DNA of 62,985 nt from Phycisphaerae bacterium (GTDB lineage Bacteria > Planctomycetota > Phycisphaerae > SM23-33), in contig JASLNT010000089.1 of the NCBI GenBank assembly GCA_030745875.1, forward strand, positions 1 to 62,985. The letters run 5' to 3'. How positions within the stretch are numbered: position 1 is the first letter of the stretch; each line of letters starts with the position of its first letter. The notes beneath the pieces are model-generated. The model was not told where the DNA came from, did no database searches, and saw only the letters and a list, made by a program, of their open reading frames with translations. The translations under genes were made by a program, and so were the position numbers. Below, one piece after another: positions 61,768 to 62,985 of the stretch.

Positions 61768-62859
61768 CTAGTTCCCCGTGATCTTTCGCGCCTCAGCGAC
61801 AACCGCTGCGACTATTTCGTCCGCCGACACGGTTCGTACTCGCTGACCGCTTCTGTAGAGAACGGCTTTGTCTTTGCCCGCGCAGATCGCCACATCGGCG
61901 TTCTGCGCTTCGCCCGGACCGTTGACCACACAACCCATGATCGCGACGGTTATCGGCTCGGTCTCTTCGCTCAACGCCGCGCGGACCTCCTCCACAATAT
62001 CGGTGATGTCGGTCTCGAGACGTCCGCACGTGGGGCATGCGATAAGTTCGATGCCCTTTCTCTCCCGCAGGCGCAAGCTGGCCAGCAGTTCTCGCGCCGC
62101 CTCGACTTCCGCCACCGGGTCGCCCGCGTACGATATCCTGATCGTATCGCCTATCCCCTCGCACAGCAGCGCGCCCAGAGCAGCCGCCGAGCGTATCGCA
62201 CCGGTCTGGGCGGTGCCCGAATGCGTCACGCCCAGGTGCAACGGCCAGTTCCAGCGAGTTGACAACAGACGGTTGGCCGCAACGGTGGTGACGACATCAT
62301 GGCTCTTGGCTGACAGGACGAGGCGGTCGAATCCGGACGCCTCAAAAACCTCCAGATACTCAGCCATCTTCGCGATCATGAGGTCGACCAGCGGAGACAC
62401 AAGATCACTGTCGCGCTGCTCGCCTTCGCTCCGCTCGACAACTGAACCTTCGTTTACGCCCACGCGAATCGCTGTGCCTGCGGCGCCGGCGGCGTCGATA
62501 ATCCGCAGAACCTGGTCGCGATCGGCGATATTGCCCGGATTCAGGCGGATCTTGGCCACGCCGGCTGCGATCGCCTCCAACGCACGATCGAAATGAAAGT
62601 GAACGTCGGCGATTATCGGCACGGGTGATTCGGCTACGATTCTCTTAAGCGCGGCGGTGTCGTCGGCCTGCGGAACAGCCACCCGCACCAACTCGGCGCC
62701 CGCGCCGGCCAACTCGCGGATCTGGTTCAGCGTAGCCGCCGCGTCGCGCGTGGGCGTGTTGGTCATGCTCTGTATGCGAACCGGCGCCGCGCCGCCGACA
62801 ACAACACCGCCGACGTCAACCGCCCTGGTCTCGCGTCGAGTTATCTCCGGAACGTTCAC
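61768..62859 (-). CDS. ispG: 4-hydroxy-3-methylbut-2-en-1-yl diphosphate synthase
   Basis: A 363-residue iron-sulfur enzyme of the non-mevalonate isoprenoid pathway. Seen: VRIQSMTNTPTRD near residue 27, IADVHFHFDRA near 85, KIRLNPGNIAD near 103, and the cluster ligands in IACPTCGR near 268 plus CVVNGPGEA near 303. Normal bacterial length. It lies divergent from the tRNA-Arg gene. Confidence 0.95.
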   Translation of the reverse strand: MNVPEITRRETRAVDVGGVVVGGAAPVRIQSMTNTPTRDAAATLNQIRELAGAGAELVRVAVPQADDTAALKRIVAESPVPIIADVHFHFDRALEAIAAGVAKIRLNPGNIADRDQVLRIIDAAGAAGTAIRVGVNEGSVVERSEGEQRDSDLVSPLVDLMIAKMAEYLEVFEASGFDRLVLSAKSHDVVTTVAANRLLSTRWNWPLHLGVTHSGTAQTGAIRSAAALGALLCEGIGDTIRISYAGDPVAEVEAARELLASLRLRERKGIELIACPTCGRLETDITDIVEEVRAALSEETEPITVAIMGCVVNGPGEAQNADVAICAGKDKAVLYRSGQRVRTVSADEIVAAVVAEARKITGN

Positions 62860-62899
62860 GTTGAATATTGTACCGAAACATCGCTATCGGGCAACAGCA

Positions 62900-62928
62900 T
62901 TGACTTTCGCCGACAACGAAGCGACAAT
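62900..62928 (+). promoter_or_regulatory. tRNA-Arg promoter
   Basis: TTGACT (62900-62905), 17-base spacer, GACAAT (62923-62928), about 15 bases before the tRNA. Confidence 0.45.
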
Positions 62929-62943
62929 CTGCGGCGATCAACC

Positions 62944-62985
62944 GCGCCCGTAGCTCAATGGATAGAGTGCCTGCCTCCGGAGCAG
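62944..62985 (+). tRNA. tRNA-Arg (CCG), 3' part beyond the window
   Basis: Acceptor strand GCGCCCG (62944-62950), D-arm GCTC...GAGT, then anticodon stem CCTGC and loop CTCCGGA with anticodon CCG, followed by GCAG of the 3' stem. The variable arm, T-arm and 3' acceptor strand are cut by the window end. Confidence 0.9.

Overview
The window reads as a chromosomal segment of a GC-rich Gram-negative bacterium, most likely a member of the Planctomycetota (Phycisphaerae-like). This is an inference from gene content: Tat-exported Gfo/Idh/MocA oxidoreductases in tandem, a BlaI/M56 pair with a giant C-terminal extension, DUF58/BatA/VWA genes, a DUF4159 protein with terpenoid-cyclase-like repeats, many secreted or lipoprotein hypotheticals, and promoters of ordinary TTGnnn-N16-18-TAnnnT form. 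No phage, insertion sequence, integrase or CRISPR array was seen. The right end is core housekeeping; the left and middle are accessory or envelope functions.

Layout. 0.3-2.8 kb: two tandem exported Gfo/Idh/MocA proteins. 3-6 kb: ThiF/MoeB-like protein, then a cysK - monooxygenase-like - PHP phosphoesterase run. 6-8 kb: lexA with a well-formed promoter and a long overlapping upstream ORF, then a small coiled-coil protein. 8-16 kb: a membrane VWA protein, a divergent FMN-binding/TPR protein coupled to a polyferredoxin, a beta-propeller protein and an MtfA-like metallopeptidase with a SEC-C tail. 16-22 kb: a BlaI-type repressor with two operator-like palindromes around its promoter, translationally coupled to a 1665-residue M56 peptidase that carries leucine-rich repeats. 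22-32 kb: secreted proteins, an LEA-like lipoprotein, an MBOAT/SGNH acylation pair, a GH16 glucanase, a discoidin-like protein and a lipoprotein hydrolase. 32-34 kb: HAD-like protein and an orphan C5 cytosine methyltransferase with its Vsr endonuclease. 34-40 kb: two paralogous PPC-domain proteins, one ending in a long Thr/Arg/Pro/Ser tail made of 54-bp repeats, next to ilvE; the flanks show that the pair arose by tandem segmental duplication.

40-52 kb: DUF4159 protein, an SDR - FAD oxidoreductase - hypothetical operon (the FAD gene has no ordinary start codon before its nucleotide-binding motif), rsmD, DUF58, BatA/VWA and a CCA-adding-type nucleotidyltransferase whose transcript looks leaderless. 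52-57 kb, minus strand: the fatty-acid/ribosomal cluster rpmF-plsX-fabH-fabD-fabG-acpP-fabF, with a strong promoter and a leader hairpin ahead of rpmF and a second promoter ahead of acpP. 57.7-63 kb: a lipoprotein, alaS, ispG and the 5' part of a tRNA-Arg(CCG) gene cut by the window end.

The most unusual items are the PPC duplication with its minisatellite tail, the M56-LRR fusion with a 12-G tract in its coding sequence, the lexA overlap, and the missing start codon of the FAD oxidoreductase. All calls are from reading the sequence; no database search was run.
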